A stretch of 64,000 nt of DNA, taken from contig DDFK01000001.1 of assembly GCA_002337145.1 (NCBI GenBank), forward strand, positions 1 through 64,000, read 5' to 3'. Below the pieces are notes generated by a model, which was not told the DNA's origin, did not search any database, and was given only the letters and a program-made list of their open reading frames with translations. Each line of letters begins with the position of its first letter. The first letter of the stretch is position 1. This stretch comes from Chitinophagaceae bacterium UBA1930 (GTDB lineage: Bacteria > Bacteroidota > Bacteroidia > Chitinophagales > Chitinophagaceae). The translations under genes were made by a program, and so were the position numbers. This document shows, piece after piece, positions 51,201-59,903 of the stretch.

Positions 51201-51220
51201 AGTCGGGAGGACAGGATTCG
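51201..51220 (-). other. tRNA-Pro-like 3' end: likely attachment site (att) of the integrative element
   Basis: On the minus strand CGAATCCTGTCCTCCCGACT reads as a tRNA 3' part: the end of the T-loop (CGAAT), T-stem 3' strand CCTGT, acceptor strand CCTCCCG, discriminator A. It fits the tRNA-Pro form of Bacteroidota. The sequence on the 5' side of CGAAT (GGAGGTGAA) is not tRNA-like, so only this fragment is present. Integration into a tRNA 3' end leaves exactly such a fragment, and the conjugation genes begin just beyond it. Confidence 0.55.
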
Positions 51221-51483
51221 TTCACCTCCTGAAACCCTTGCCACAACTGCATTGTATCTTTAAACCATTTCCCACTCACAGAGCCACTCATCCATGAACA
51301 GGAATGCCTATATGTACGATATATCAATTATTAACAGCTTGCTGAATTGATCTTCGTGGACCAACACACGAAAGCGGATAACAGTGAAAGAACTTTTGTA
51401 AAACGAAGTTACGAAAATCCTTGCAATTGCTATCCGCTTATATATCCTGAACGCAAAATATCACGACCCAAAACCTCAATTAA
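51221..51483. other. element-end non-coding region
   Basis: About 260 bp between the att fragment and the first element gene. It contains an inverted pair, AAGCGGATA (51372-51380) and TATCCGCTT (51431-51439), each with a further related CA(G/A)T part, which could be recombinase or Xis sites. No gene supported. Confidence 0.4.
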
Positions 51484-51753
51484 TCAATACCCTTCCTGCA
51501 ATAATTTTTTGACATCCTCTTTATTGTAATACAAAGTGCCGCCTACTTTCTTGGCCCTGATCTTCCTGGTTATCCGTAAGGAAACAAGCTTGTTCACCGA
51601 GCATCCCAGTATGTTGCGCACATGTTTGGTCTTGTAACCTTCAACAGGTTCCGGCTGGTTGCCCATTGCTTCACCCAACAGTTGCCGCAGGTCACCCAGT
51701 AACAGTTTCCGGAACAGTTGCAGGTCATCCTTTGTCACTATCTCTATACTCAT
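51484..51753 (-). CDS. excisionase-like helix-turn-helix protein
   Basis: An 89-residue protein. The C-terminal half has the HTH_17/MerR-type motif YKTKHVRNILGCSVNKLVSL followed by RKIRAKKVGGTLYYNKEDVK, the wing that contacts DNA. The N-terminal half is a helical extension. Such proteins control excision or the tra operon in Bacteroidota conjugative elements. It is the last gene before the att fragment. Confidence 0.82.
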   Translation of the reverse strand: MSIEIVTKDDLQLFRKLLLGDLRQLLGEAMGNQPEPVEGYKTKHVRNILGCSVNKLVSLRITRKIRAKKVGGTLYYNKEDVKKLLQEGY

Positions 51754-51791
51754 ACCTTATCTTTTAAATATAAAAAATATATCCAGCATGC

Positions 51792-52067
51792 TCATTCCAA
51801 TTTCCTGAACACCATGCTACTTTTTCCGCACCCGTAGAAAGGTTCATACTGTATGTAGCCAAAATCATGAAGGGCGTGCATTGCTTTGTCGTAGGTGGTC
51901 CTTGAATTTATCTTCGCAGCCTTCATGATAGCAGGCCTGTCCAGTTCAAACAGTACAGGCTCGTGCTTGATTTGCCACTCGTTCAACAGAGCAAAGTACA
52001 AGCTTACATGCGTTACAGTGATACGCGGGTCATCAGCAATGGTTTCATAAAATGCAGCAAGGCACAT
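51792..52067 (-). CDS. winged-helix-like regulator of conjugative element
   Basis: A 91-residue protein (MCLAAFYETIADDPRITVTH) with a helix-rich body and a likely winged helix (PAIMKAAKINSRTTYDKAMH then ALHDFGYIQYEPFYGCGKSS). The pattern fits small transcriptional regulators found beside tra genes in Bacteroidota. It starts 10 bp after the end of the gene upstream. Confidence 0.7.
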   Translation of the reverse strand: MCLAAFYETIADDPRITVTHVSLYFALLNEWQIKHEPVLFELDRPAIMKAAKINSRTTYDKAMHALHDFGYIQYEPFYGCGKSSMVFRKLE

Positions 52068-52076
52068 ATATAAAAA

Positions 52077-52763
52077 TTAAGACCGTTCCGTTTTTTGTTT
52101 CAGCAGTTTGCGTGGCCGCTTCATCAATAACTTGGGGGCACTCGTTTGGCTGCCACTGCTTTTTTTCGCCAGCAATTTTTGATTTGCCTGTACTTTCTTT
52201 TCCGCCCAACGGCTCTGCAAAAAACGCATGGCCTCATCTGCCGAGATGGGCGGCTGGTCCTCCACGAAATAAAAGCGCTGACTGATCTCGAACCGGTTTT
52301 TCAAAAGACCTGCACCCTCTATGATACTCTCCAATGCAGTGCCTGCCCAGTATTTGTATTGCAATAAATTCCCCTGCGTAAACGAAGACAGTTCCTCCAA
52401 CAACAAAGCAGCCTGCAGGGCATCCTTTCCAACTGCAACATCTATTATATCCCCTTCCCTACAGGCTGCCAGTTTCTTCCAATCAATCGCATCCATCTTT
52501 TCATCCATCTCCTTCATTTCTTCAGGTACAGCAACCGCTTTGCATAAAGTCGCTTGGTAGTACAAACAATCATATAAGTCTTTTTCTCCTTTCAAAAAAT
52601 GAACAGTGAAATGGCAGGAGTCTTTACCACTAGCCAGTAAAAAACTCAATTGAAATTGCTGCGGCAAAAAACAAATAGCACACCGTAGCATCGCTTCGGT
52701 GTCTTCAACAAAGCCCAGCGATCCCAGCCGGGCTTTAAGCATCTCTATATTCTTTTCATTCAT
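52077..52763 (-). CDS. conjugative-element protein, paralog of the DUF3945 neighbour
   Basis: A 228-residue protein. Residues 1-75 (MNEKNIEMLKARLGSLGFVE and LYDCLYYQATL) match the start of the DUF3945-type region in the next gene (MNTENFDYLKDQVKYLGFGE). The middle matches its NLLQYKYW-type segment (LLQYKYWAGTALESI). The C-terminus is Lys/Ser-rich and basic, ending LLKQKTERS. No known catalytic motif. Together they suggest a duplicated nucleic-acid-binding module. Confidence 0.7.
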   Translation of the reverse strand: MNEKNIEMLKARLGSLGFVEDTEAMLRCAICFLPQQFQLSFLLASGKDSCHFTVHFLKGEKDLYDCLYYQATLCKAVAVPEEMKEMDEKMDAIDWKKLAACREGDIIDVAVGKDALQAALLLEELSSFTQGNLLQYKYWAGTALESIIEGAGLLKNRFEISQRFYFVEDQPPISADEAMRFLQSRWAEKKVQANQKLLAKKSSGSQTSAPKLLMKRPRKLLKQKTERS

Positions 52764-52775
52764 AACAGTGATGTT

Positions 52776-54593
52776 TTATGCAAGGGCCTGTCCCTTTGTT
52801 TTCTTCGTGGTCTTCTTTTCAATCAACCCGTTGGTCTGTGTCTTCTTTGTCAGCAGTTCGTTCCTTTCCGTTTTTTTTTGATCGACCGGTGCCTGTCCGT
52901 ATTTCACTTCCTGTTTGGCGGCAGGCATGAACAGTTTCTTCCCTTCCTTGTCGTACAGGTTGAGTGTCTTGAACTGTGGGTTTGCTTCGATGCTCACCTT
53001 CTGCTCCTTGCCATCCTTCATCAGTGTGGCATCCGCACGGTTGCCCTTCTCTAGTGAAGCGATCAGTGTCTGTGTCTGGTCAGGGAAGGACAGTTCCTTT
53101 AATGGTATTCGGTTCACTGCTTCAACAACATCAAAGCCATAGTTGCTGTTGTAAGGTTTCAGCTTGGCGTTATCGTTTTCGTCCTTGTTGGCAAAGTCCA
53201 GTTTGACCCAGGCCTTGTACGGTGCACCTTCCTTTGGTACAAGTTCCTTGAACACGCTGCGGGCATTGAGCAGGTTGCAGGATTCCTTGAACGTGATACT
53301 CTGCCCCTTGTTGTTGATCCAGAAGGTCTGGCTGAGTTTCTTGTCTTCGTTCCGTAGTGTTGCATCGTACTTGTTAAAGAAGTAACGGTCGCTGTCCTGC
53401 TTCTCGGACTTCTTGAAATACAGTACCGCTTCCATCTTGTCCTTGCCGAACTCATGGCTCGCCGTCAACTGGAAGTCCGGCATCCCTTCCTTCATCTTTC
53501 TTTCCAACTGGCTCTGTAAGCCTTCCCCGAAGCCCAGGTATTTCACCTGGTCCTTCAGGTAATCAAAATTTTCTGTGTTCATAGTTGTATTTTTTAATGA
53601 TGATAAAATTCCGTTTGCTTGTTCAACCGATATTTTTTCCAAGACGCTACAATTGCGTTCGTCTTTTTTCAAAGGATTCAGGCAATGCCATTGTGCAGCT
53701 TTATATACAGGTTGGTTAGTCAATAGTAGATAGGTCTCTTTCGCAGTAAAATCAAGCTCTTTACCAATATGAAATTCTTTCCAAGTCTCAAACCTGTCCT
53801 GAATGGAATACAGGTTTAATACGAGTTCTTCTGATTCACCTTCGCTCCAGTATTTGTATTGTAACCGCTCTGACAGGTCTTTGCCTTCATCATTCGCTCT
53901 TTCCAATTGGAAAATATCAGACACAATAGCTTCGATAGGATAATATTCTTTAAAATCATCTCGTATCCGTAATTGGGTCCATAGTATTTCGCAAGGCTCG
54001 TTTTCCCAATCAATCTTTCTCATTCGGTTTTCCAAGTCAGTAGTATTGATACCATCAATGGTTCTCTCCGGTATCTCAATTGGTTTTACCAGGATTGCTT
54101 CATATGAAGTAATCACAGGGCTTTTTTCGGAACCCCTGATTTGAACATAATATTTCATCGTATCGCTTCCATATTGCATCTTGTATTTCAATAGGCAATT
54201 ATTGGCAGCTTTATAAAAATCATGAACAATAGCAGCCTCCCAATCTTCGGGGAAACCCAATTGCGCAAGCTGTTTTTCGATTGGTTCTGTTTTAGCCATA
54301 ACCTCTATTTTATTGGCTTGATAAATAGCCCTGTCTTCATGGAGTGAATCACTGTAACTAACCTGTTTCAACACATCTGGAATGGAATCGATGCGTATCG
54401 TAGTAAAGCTGTCATGGTCAGAAATATTATTCTCTACAAACTCTTGTGCTGCTTCTTTGTCTTTAAAAAAGTTCACATCATTCACATCAACGAAATACAA
54501 AGAGCCATTGTACACCATATAGTGTTCACCTTTAAGCAATGCTGTTTCCACCTGCTCCAGTACTTCATCCGATATGACGTGGTTCGTGTTCAT
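52776..54593 (-). CDS. DUF3945-domain conjugative-element protein (fusion of two modules)
   Basis: A 605-residue protein made of two halves. Residues 1-337 (starting MNTNHVISDEVLEQVETALL) contain a first copy of the LGF...YKYW module (EKQLAQLGFPEDWEAAIVHD; RLQYKYWSEG). Residues 338-605 start with MNTENFDYLKDQVKYLGFGE, the usual first methionine of stand-alone DUF3945-type proteins. They end in the DUF3945 domain (FKTLNLYDKEGKKLFMPAAK) and a Lys/Thr-rich tail. The ATG at 53582 could start a separate 268-residue protein. The 5' end overlaps traN by 4 bp. Confidence 0.82.
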   Translation of the reverse strand: MNTNHVISDEVLEQVETALLKGEHYMVYNGSLYFVDVNDVNFFKDKEAAQEFVENNISDHDSFTTIRIDSIPDVLKQVSYSDSLHEDRAIYQANKIEVMAKTEPIEKQLAQLGFPEDWEAAIVHDFYKAANNCLLKYKMQYGSDTMKYYVQIRGSEKSPVITSYEAILVKPIEIPERTIDGINTTDLENRMRKIDWENEPCEILWTQLRIRDDFKEYYPIEAIVSDIFQLERANDEGKDLSERLQYKYWSEGESEELVLNLYSIQDRFETWKEFHIGKELDFTAKETYLLLTNQPVYKAAQWHCLNPLKKDERNCSVLEKISVEQANGILSSLKNTTMNTENFDYLKDQVKYLGFGEGLQSQLERKMKEGMPDFQLTASHEFGKDKMEAVLYFKKSEKQDSDRYFFNKYDATLRNEDKKLSQTFWINNKGQSITFKESCNLLNARSVFKELVPKEGAPYKAWVKLDFANKDENDNAKLKPYNSNYGFDVVEAVNRIPLKELSFPDQTQTLIASLEKGNRADATLMKDGKEQKVSIEANPQFKTLNLYDKEGKKLFMPAAKQEVKYGQAPVDQKKTERNELLTKKTQTNGLIEKKTTKKTKGQALA

Positions 54594-55375
54594 AAAATAA
54601 CCTTTGCATCCATCAGTTTGCCATTCTTCAACCGCAGTTCCAAATCTCTTCCCCCATTCTTTTCTAATAGATGAATGTGTAAGTATTTGTTATCAGGCAA
54701 CGTGAACTTGGGTACGGCAACCACGAACGAATTGACAGCTTTCCCTTTCACAGCCTTTGCATTACCATATTGATAAAGGCTCTGCAATTCGCTTTCCTGT
54801 GAAGCGGTCCGCTTCGATTTCTGTTTGTCTTTGATAGTAAAACGGATAGCATCAATATCGTAACTGACATTGGAACGGTTACTCAAAACAAACTGGAAAT
54901 AGAACACATCATTGTTGATGTACAGCCCCCTTAACCGCAACTGCATATCCGCATGTTCCGCCTTGACATGATGGAATATTTTCTTTTTGCCAACTACTTT
55001 TCCTGAAATTTTAAACCAAGCATTTGCCTCGGAAGCCCCTTCCCTATTGAAGGTGATATTCAGGTGTGCAGGAGCAGGATCGTAACCCACGAGGAAGGAA
55101 TACAGTTTACCATCCGTAGTAATGACAGTGAGATTGGTTTCTGTAAAACTGTCCCTCGCTGCTTTGATATGCAGGATGTTTTCCGCACCGTCCGCTTTCT
55201 GCACCAGCACTTCACCACTGCCACGGTCAACACTCTGTATGGCAAAAGGGAAAACAAGGTTGGTCGTTTTGTTGGAAGCAACAGCCAAACGGTAAGGTTC
55301 GATAAATGCGTTTGTTGTCTGTGCCATTGAATGCGCAGCAACAAAAAATAGAAGAACAATTAATAGCTTTTTCAT
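54590..55375 (-). CDS. traN: conjugative transposon protein TraN (VirB9-like)
   Basis: A 261-residue protein: signal peptide (1-18, ahSMA-Q), then a DUF4138/VirB9-type beta domain with SNKTTNLVFPFAIQSVDRGS and LRGLYINNDVFYFQFVLSNR. VirB9-type proteins form the outer-membrane core complex. It overlaps the DUF3945 gene by 4 bp and follows traM by 3 bp, hence translationally coupled. Confidence 0.9.
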   Translation of the reverse strand: MKKLLIVLLFFVAAHSMAQTTNAFIEPYRLAVASNKTTNLVFPFAIQSVDRGSGEVLVQKADGAENILHIKAARDSFTETNLTVITTDGKLYSFLVGYDPAPAHLNITFNREGASEANAWFKISGKVVGKKKIFHHVKAEHADMQLRLRGLYINNDVFYFQFVLSNRSNVSYDIDAIRFTIKDKQKSKRTASQESELQSLYQYGNAKAVKGKAVNSFVVAVPKFTLPDNKYLHIHLLEKNGGRDLELRLKNGKLMDAKVIL

Positions 55376-55378
55376 AGT

Positions 55379-56494
55379 TTAATTTTTATTGTTATCTTTT
55401 AATAGGACCAGATAGCCTGCCTTGATGGTTACTTTGACAAGCCTTACTTTTTTGCTCAACAATGTTTTCGCGGTCTGTATCCCTGCACCCGCAGCCTGTG
55501 CACCGAGCGAAGGGTCTAGCGTGGTAAGGCCCAATGAATTGATGGTGTTATCTGAAGACTCTTTGGCAACATCACGGTTGATGGAACCGGGTACATAGAT
55601 ACCTGCCAGCCCATCCATATCATATACTTCAAGCGATACGGGCAGGATATTGTTGAGGTAACGGAGCGAAGCAATGGTAACCTTCAACCTTTCGTTGCTC
55701 AGTGAAGCGGTACCGAAAACAAAACTGTTGTGCGGTACCAGTATGCCATTGATGAATATATCGTTCAGCAGTAAAAGTTTCACGGTGGCACCTGCTGTCA
55801 GGGTCTGTGTTTCGGGGATGATTGCTGCAATTGAATTCTGTATTCCCTTTGACAAATTATCATTCAATGCATAGAATCCTTTCATCCGCTTCGTCGTGTC
55901 GGTAAGCGAAACAACAAAAGCCTGTTCCCTGTTTTTGAGCGACTGCTCCTTCACCCTTTCAGGGTGCTGCAGGTCGAGTAGCTTGTCCATCATCCCGTTC
56001 AACTGTTTCATCTCGCCATTGCTTTCGCTCTCGTGCTGCATTACCTGCATCATTTTCTGCAAACGGTCTATATCGGGAGCCGGACTAACAGCAGCATATT
56101 TTTGTTCTTGCGGCTGGTTGATCACTGCCTGCAACTGCTGCAGTTTTTCATTGACCCTTTGTTCATTACTGTTCATAGGGAAGGCAGGACTTGTTTTAGC
56201 AGGGACAGCAACATTGTCCTTGTAGTAAGGGTCTAGTTGCATCTCCTGTTTGAGCAGCATGGAATCCTTGTCCGCCTGTGAATAGAGGCTCATCTTGTCG
56301 GTGCCTTTTTCTTCTTTGATCTGTGCATCCGGCAGTTTCAGGTTAAGTCCTTTTGTAATGTTTGTTTGTGCCACGGCCTCCTCCCCTTTGCCACCGCCAA
56401 GTGCCCAGAAGAACAGGCTGAGAAAAGGAACAACGATCAACGGGAGTACCACCAGGAACTTTCTTTGCCGCAGGAATTTTTGTGAATGTGACAT
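55379..56494 (-). CDS. traM: conjugative transposon protein TraM (VirB10-like)
   Basis: A 371-residue protein with one N-terminal membrane segment (FLVVLPLIVVPFLSLFFWAL), a Gln-rich coiled-coil linker (about 100-180), and a C-terminal domain with VKLLLLNDIFINGILVPHNS, FVFGTASLSNERLKVTI and TLDPSLGAQAAGAGIQTAKT. It spans inner membrane to outer core of the transfer channel. Confidence 0.9.
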   Translation of the reverse strand: MSHSQKFLRQRKFLVVLPLIVVPFLSLFFWALGGGKGEEAVAQTNITKGLNLKLPDAQIKEEKGTDKMSLYSQADKDSMLLKQEMQLDPYYKDNVAVPAKTSPAFPMNSNEQRVNEKLQQLQAVINQPQEQKYAAVSPAPDIDRLQKMMQVMQHESESNGEMKQLNGMMDKLLDLQHPERVKEQSLKNREQAFVVSLTDTTKRMKGFYALNDNLSKGIQNSIAAIIPETQTLTAGATVKLLLLNDIFINGILVPHNSFVFGTASLSNERLKVTIASLRYLNNILPVSLEVYDMDGLAGIYVPGSINRDVAKESSDNTINSLGLTTLDPSLGAQAAGAGIQTAKTLLSKKVRLVKVTIKAGYLVLLKDNNKN

Positions 56495-56504
56495 GTGATT
56501 TATT

Positions 56505-56876
56505 TTAATAGTGATTGATTCTTTCTATGGTGAGTATGCTATCCATCAGCTTCGGCCTTAGACGGATGATACTATCATACTTTATGGCATTGTGAACCTT
56601 CAAACTATCCATGTATAAGCGGAAGTGGTGTATGCGTTTTAGTGTCGGGTCGGTAGGTTCAGTGATGATTGTTTTAATAGCAACAGGTTTGGTCATGCTG
56701 TGTTGAAACGAATCAATGATTGCCAATACACTCGCAGCAACAAACAGCACCACGAACACAACCAGGCAAACCTTCAACTGCTGCCTGCTTAACAGCTTAA
56801 CCTTGCCATTCAAATAATCAGCAATGTTTCTTTGAATACCCAGCAACTTGTTTGCTATGGCTGTTTTTATTTTCAT
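56505..56876 (-). CDS. TraL-like small conjugation protein
   Basis: A 123-residue protein with one membrane segment (VCLVVFVVLFVAASVLAIID) and basic flanks. Its position between traM and traK fits TraL in CTnDOT-type operons. Overlaps the traK start by 4 bp. Confidence 0.75.
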   Translation of the reverse strand: MKIKTAIANKLLGIQRNIADYLNGKVKLLSRQQLKVCLVVFVVLFVAASVLAIIDSFQHSMTKPVAIKTIITEPTDPTLKRIHHFRLYMDSLKVHNAIKYDSIIRLRPKLMDSILTIERINHY

Positions 56877-57493
56877 GGCCTTACTTCTGTTTTGACATCC
56901 TTGTTTTCAATCGTGTTCCATTTCTCGATCAGGAAACCATGTGGGTTGTTGTCGCTCCTTGATACGTTCCGTAGGAAACCTTCGGTGACCAGACTGCGTG
57001 TAACAATGGTAGTGGCACGTATCAATTTCTCCTCCGCATAGCAGCGGAAATAATACGGGTACTGGTTCGTGTTGATGGCGATGCTATCAATGGAAATTTG
57101 CTGGCTGATATTGCCACTGATAATGTTGGAATAGTAACCGCTCTCTTTCAGGTTCCTGTACTCCGTTTTTACAGAAGCATCCGCGAGATACAGTGCCTTC
57201 GTGATATTCGTGTTGATGACTTTATCGTCCGGGTCCAATGTGAAAAAATAATCATGGAACATCTTCACATGGTCCTTTGCCTCTACGGGGATATTGTCCT
57301 TCCTGTCCGCACTGAATGCTTCCATTGCCTTGCCATTTGCAAGGATGTATATATGCTGCTGTGTCTGCTTCGCAAGCTCATAACTTTTGTACACCGAGAA
57401 ACAGCACACAGCGGCACATACTACCAGGAACAGGAGCGAAAATGTCTTGACATGCCTAAAGGCCCTGTCTATATTCTTCAATTGCTGGAACAT
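56873..57493 (-). CDS. traK: conjugative transposon protein TraK (VirB8-like)
   Basis: A 206-residue protein with an N-terminal membrane segment (SLLFLVVCAAVCCFSVYKSY) and a periplasmic alpha-beta domain with VKMFHDYFFTLDPDDKVINT. Fits TraK, a VirB8-type inner-membrane scaffold. Follows traJ directly (1 bp gap). Confidence 0.9.
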   Translation of the reverse strand: MFQQLKNIDRAFRHVKTFSLLFLVVCAAVCCFSVYKSYELAKQTQQHIYILANGKAMEAFSADRKDNIPVEAKDHVKMFHDYFFTLDPDDKVINTNITKALYLADASVKTEYRNLKESGYYSNIISGNISQQISIDSIAINTNQYPYYFRCYAEEKLIRATTIVTRSLVTEGFLRNVSRSDNNPHGFLIEKWNTIENKDVKTEVRP

Positions 57494-57494
57494 A

Positions 57495-58676
57495 TTATTT
57501 TGTTTTACCTGATATTTTATCCTTGAAATAACCTTCGGTCACGCTATTGGAAGCCATGCTCCTTGAAGTGTCCTGCCGCTGGTTGCCAAAAGCATCTGCC
57601 GCCATACCAGTGCCCGAAGCAGCAGTATTCATAACAGCCTTTGAAGAGGAACTGAACAGCGAAGTTGTTTTGTACAGGAGTGTATTGCCGCCACCTGCAT
57701 TGACGATATAGTTGGCAACAGAAGGCACCGTGAAATAACCGATGATGCCAATGATCAAGAAGATGAGATACGCCACATCCGTTGAACTGAAGAAGGTGTC
57801 ACCGTTGTTCTGCACCTGCTGTATATCCAGTTGCAGCATGAGCTGCTGTATCTTACCGATGATGCTACCGAAGATGTTGGCAACAGGCAACCAAAGAAAG
57901 ATATTGATGTACCGTGCGATCCAAACAGTAAGCGTATGTTGGAACCCATCAAAGACAGCGATACCAAAAACCAACGGTCCAAGTATTGCAAGGACAATCA
58001 AATAAAAAGTACGGATGGTGTTGATGCAAAGCGAAGCGGCTTCATACAGCACTTCCAAAACTTCACTCATCCATTGCTTGATGGTGTTGCGCAAATTATA
58101 GCTTGCCTTCGCCATCGCGAATTTCACATCGTTGCCAATGGAACCGAACCAGCTTTCATCCTGGTCATTGGGGTCATCGGGGTGTGAGTATGCGTACCAC
58201 TTGTCCCTGTCACCGCTCCCGTCCTCTCCTACATACATCTGCCATGCTGAAGTCTTCTTTACCGCTTCCTCTTTTTGTTGCAGGAGTGTAGCAATCGCTG
58301 CATCGGAGTTCTGCACCATCGAAGCAGTAGCGGTCACTGTTGGTTTCATGATACCGTTGATGAGACCAATCACCGCAGGGAATATCAGCACGGCAAACCC
58401 CAATGCAAAAGGACGGAGCAACGGGTAGAAGTCCACGGGCTCGGCATTTGCAATATGTTTCCAAACACGGCTGCCGATATACCAGGTCGCTGCAAAGCCT
58501 GCGATACCTCGACCCACACCAATCAACTGGCTGCACAGCGGCAGCATCTGGTCATACAGTTGATCGAGCACCGACTGCATCCCGTGCAGGCTGTCCGCAA
58601 TGCCCTGTGCGTTCGATAGTAAAGGCAATAGTATCACAGCAACCATGACGGGCATGGTTTTGAAAACTCTTTTCAT
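57495..58676 (-). CDS. traJ: conjugative transposon protein TraJ (VirB6-like)
   Basis: A 393-residue integral membrane protein with a signal-like N-terminus (VMVAVILLPLLSNAQ) and about six membrane segments, including FYLIVLAILGPLVFGIAVFD and YLIFLIIGIIGYFTVPSVAN. The cytoplasmic/periplasmic tail ends in Ser/Asn-rich sequence. TrbL/VirB6-type channel component of the transfer apparatus. Confidence 0.9.
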   Translation of the reverse strand: MKRVFKTMPVMVAVILLPLLSNAQGIADSLHGMQSVLDQLYDQMLPLCSQLIGVGRGIAGFAATWYIGSRVWKHIANAEPVDFYPLLRPFALGFAVLIFPAVIGLINGIMKPTVTATASMVQNSDAAIATLLQQKEEAVKKTSAWQMYVGEDGSGDRDKWYAYSHPDDPNDQDESWFGSIGNDVKFAMAKASYNLRNTIKQWMSEVLEVLYEAASLCINTIRTFYLIVLAILGPLVFGIAVFDGFQHTLTVWIARYINIFLWLPVANIFGSIIGKIQQLMLQLDIQQVQNNGDTFFSSTDVAYLIFLIIGIIGYFTVPSVANYIVNAGGGNTLLYKTTSLFSSSSKAVMNTAASGTGMAADAFGNQRQDTSRSMASNSVTEGYFKDKISGKTK

Positions 58677-58685
58677 ATCGTTTGA

Positions 58686-59309
58686 TTAATGTGTTATGCC
58701 ATAGAGGCCGCTCATTGTTTTTGCATCATTCACTTCTTTTGTTTTTGCAAGGGCAAGGAGGTTGGTGCTATTGTTGAACCTTCTTAAAAAATTCAATTGG
58801 TCCTTAGTATCGGTATGTATTTTGTCTATTGCTTTCAGCCGTTCCGCATCATCCATCCGTAGATCACTGGTGGTGACCACCATGAGCAGGGCATCTAAAT
58901 TCTTCATGCTTGCATTGAACAGGTTACTGTACACCTTGTTTAAATAGTTGAGTTCATCGGTGTTGAAATGGCCGCTGGATACAAACCGGTTATACGCTGC
59001 CTTGTATTCCTTCACAATGGATGATTGATTGGAAACAACCTCGGCTACTTTATAATAGTTCCGCACTGTTGGGCTAACCGCCAGCAACCCATCAATAAAG
59101 ATTTCATGCAAATTGAAATTGCCTTTGGCAATATCGCTGACGGCATTGTATCCTTTGGAGATGATCTCGTAGCCCTGTTGCATATCTTTCAAAATGCTTC
59201 TCATCTGTGCCAGCTTTTGCAGGTCCAGCGTGAGCTGCTGTATCTCATCGGACTGTGCACGTGCATTCATTGCACAGCACAAACAAAATATCATAGCTAT
59301 CTTTTTCAT
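58686..59309 (-). CDS. TraI-like conjugation protein, copy 1
   Basis: A 207-residue secreted protein (signal peptide 1-18). It consists of long helices with the family-specific core QQGYEIISKGYNAVSDIAKG NFNLHEIF-like part and SDLRMDDAERLKAIDKIHTD. This matches the DUF4141-type TraI of CTnDOT elements. Its start overlaps the end of copy 2 by 4 bp. VirB5/TrbJ-like role in pilus tip or channel (inference). Confidence 0.82.
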   Translation of the reverse strand: MKKIAMIFCLCCAMNARAQSDEIQQLTLDLQKLAQMRSILKDMQQGYEIISKGYNAVSDIAKGNFNLHEIFIDGLLAVSPTVRNYYKVAEVVSNQSSIVKEYKAAYNRFVSSGHFNTDELNYLNKVYSNLFNASMKNLDALLMVVTTSDLRMDDAERLKAIDKIHTDTKDQLNFLRRFNNSTNLLALAKTKEVNDAKTMSGLYGITH

Positions 59310-59872
59310 TTGTTCAATTGTTTAAGTACAGTGATATCGTTGAGTGCCTGTTGCTGTTGGACGTTCAAGCTGTTCGCCCTGTTGACAAAGGACTGCGAGA
59401 ACATGTATTTATCTTGCATATCCGCATGTATCTTGGCGATGCACACGATCCTTTCATCATCCGACATCTGCACTTTACCATCCGTGATAACTAGCATGAG
59501 TGCATCTATATCCTTTAAACTTTCGTTGATTAAATTGTTGCAGACACTATGCGTGTAACTGCTTTGTGCCACGATCCTTTTGCATTGGTTTACGATGGCA
59601 ATTTGTAAGGTTATGATCTCGGCAACCATCGCAGTATGCTTGATAGCCGGGTTCACTTTTTGCATGGAGTTAAAGAAGGCACTATGCAAATTGAATTCCC
59701 CGTTCTTGATACCATTGATTGCATGTACCCCATCACTGACGATCCTGTATCCCTTCTCTGCTGTTTGTATATACCCTTGCAATGCAGCAATCTGTTCCTG
59801 CATCGTTTTCTTCGTTGATTGTGCTTTTGCTTCACCAATCATTAACAGCGACATAATAATTATTGCTTTCAT
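59306..59872 (-). CDS. TraI-like conjugation protein, copy 2
   Basis: A 188-residue paralog: signal peptide (1-17, EAKAQ), then AEKGYRIVSDGVHAINGIKN with GEFNLHSAFFNS, and DGKVQMSDDERIVCIAKIHA. Same order of conserved blocks as copies 1 and 3 (KGY..V.DG.., M.DAER). Shorter by about 20 residues than its neighbours. Confidence 0.82.
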   Translation of the reverse strand: MKAIIIMSLLMIGEAKAQSTKKTMQEQIAALQGYIQTAEKGYRIVSDGVHAINGIKNGEFNLHSAFFNSMQKVNPAIKHTAMVAEIITLQIAIVNQCKRIVAQSSYTHSVCNNLINESLKDIDALMLVITDGKVQMSDDERIVCIAKIHADMQDKYMFSQSFVNRANSLNVQQQQALNDITVLKQLNK

Positions 59873-59903
59873 GGTATCCTGTTTAGTAACGCCCCTTTAG
59901 GGG

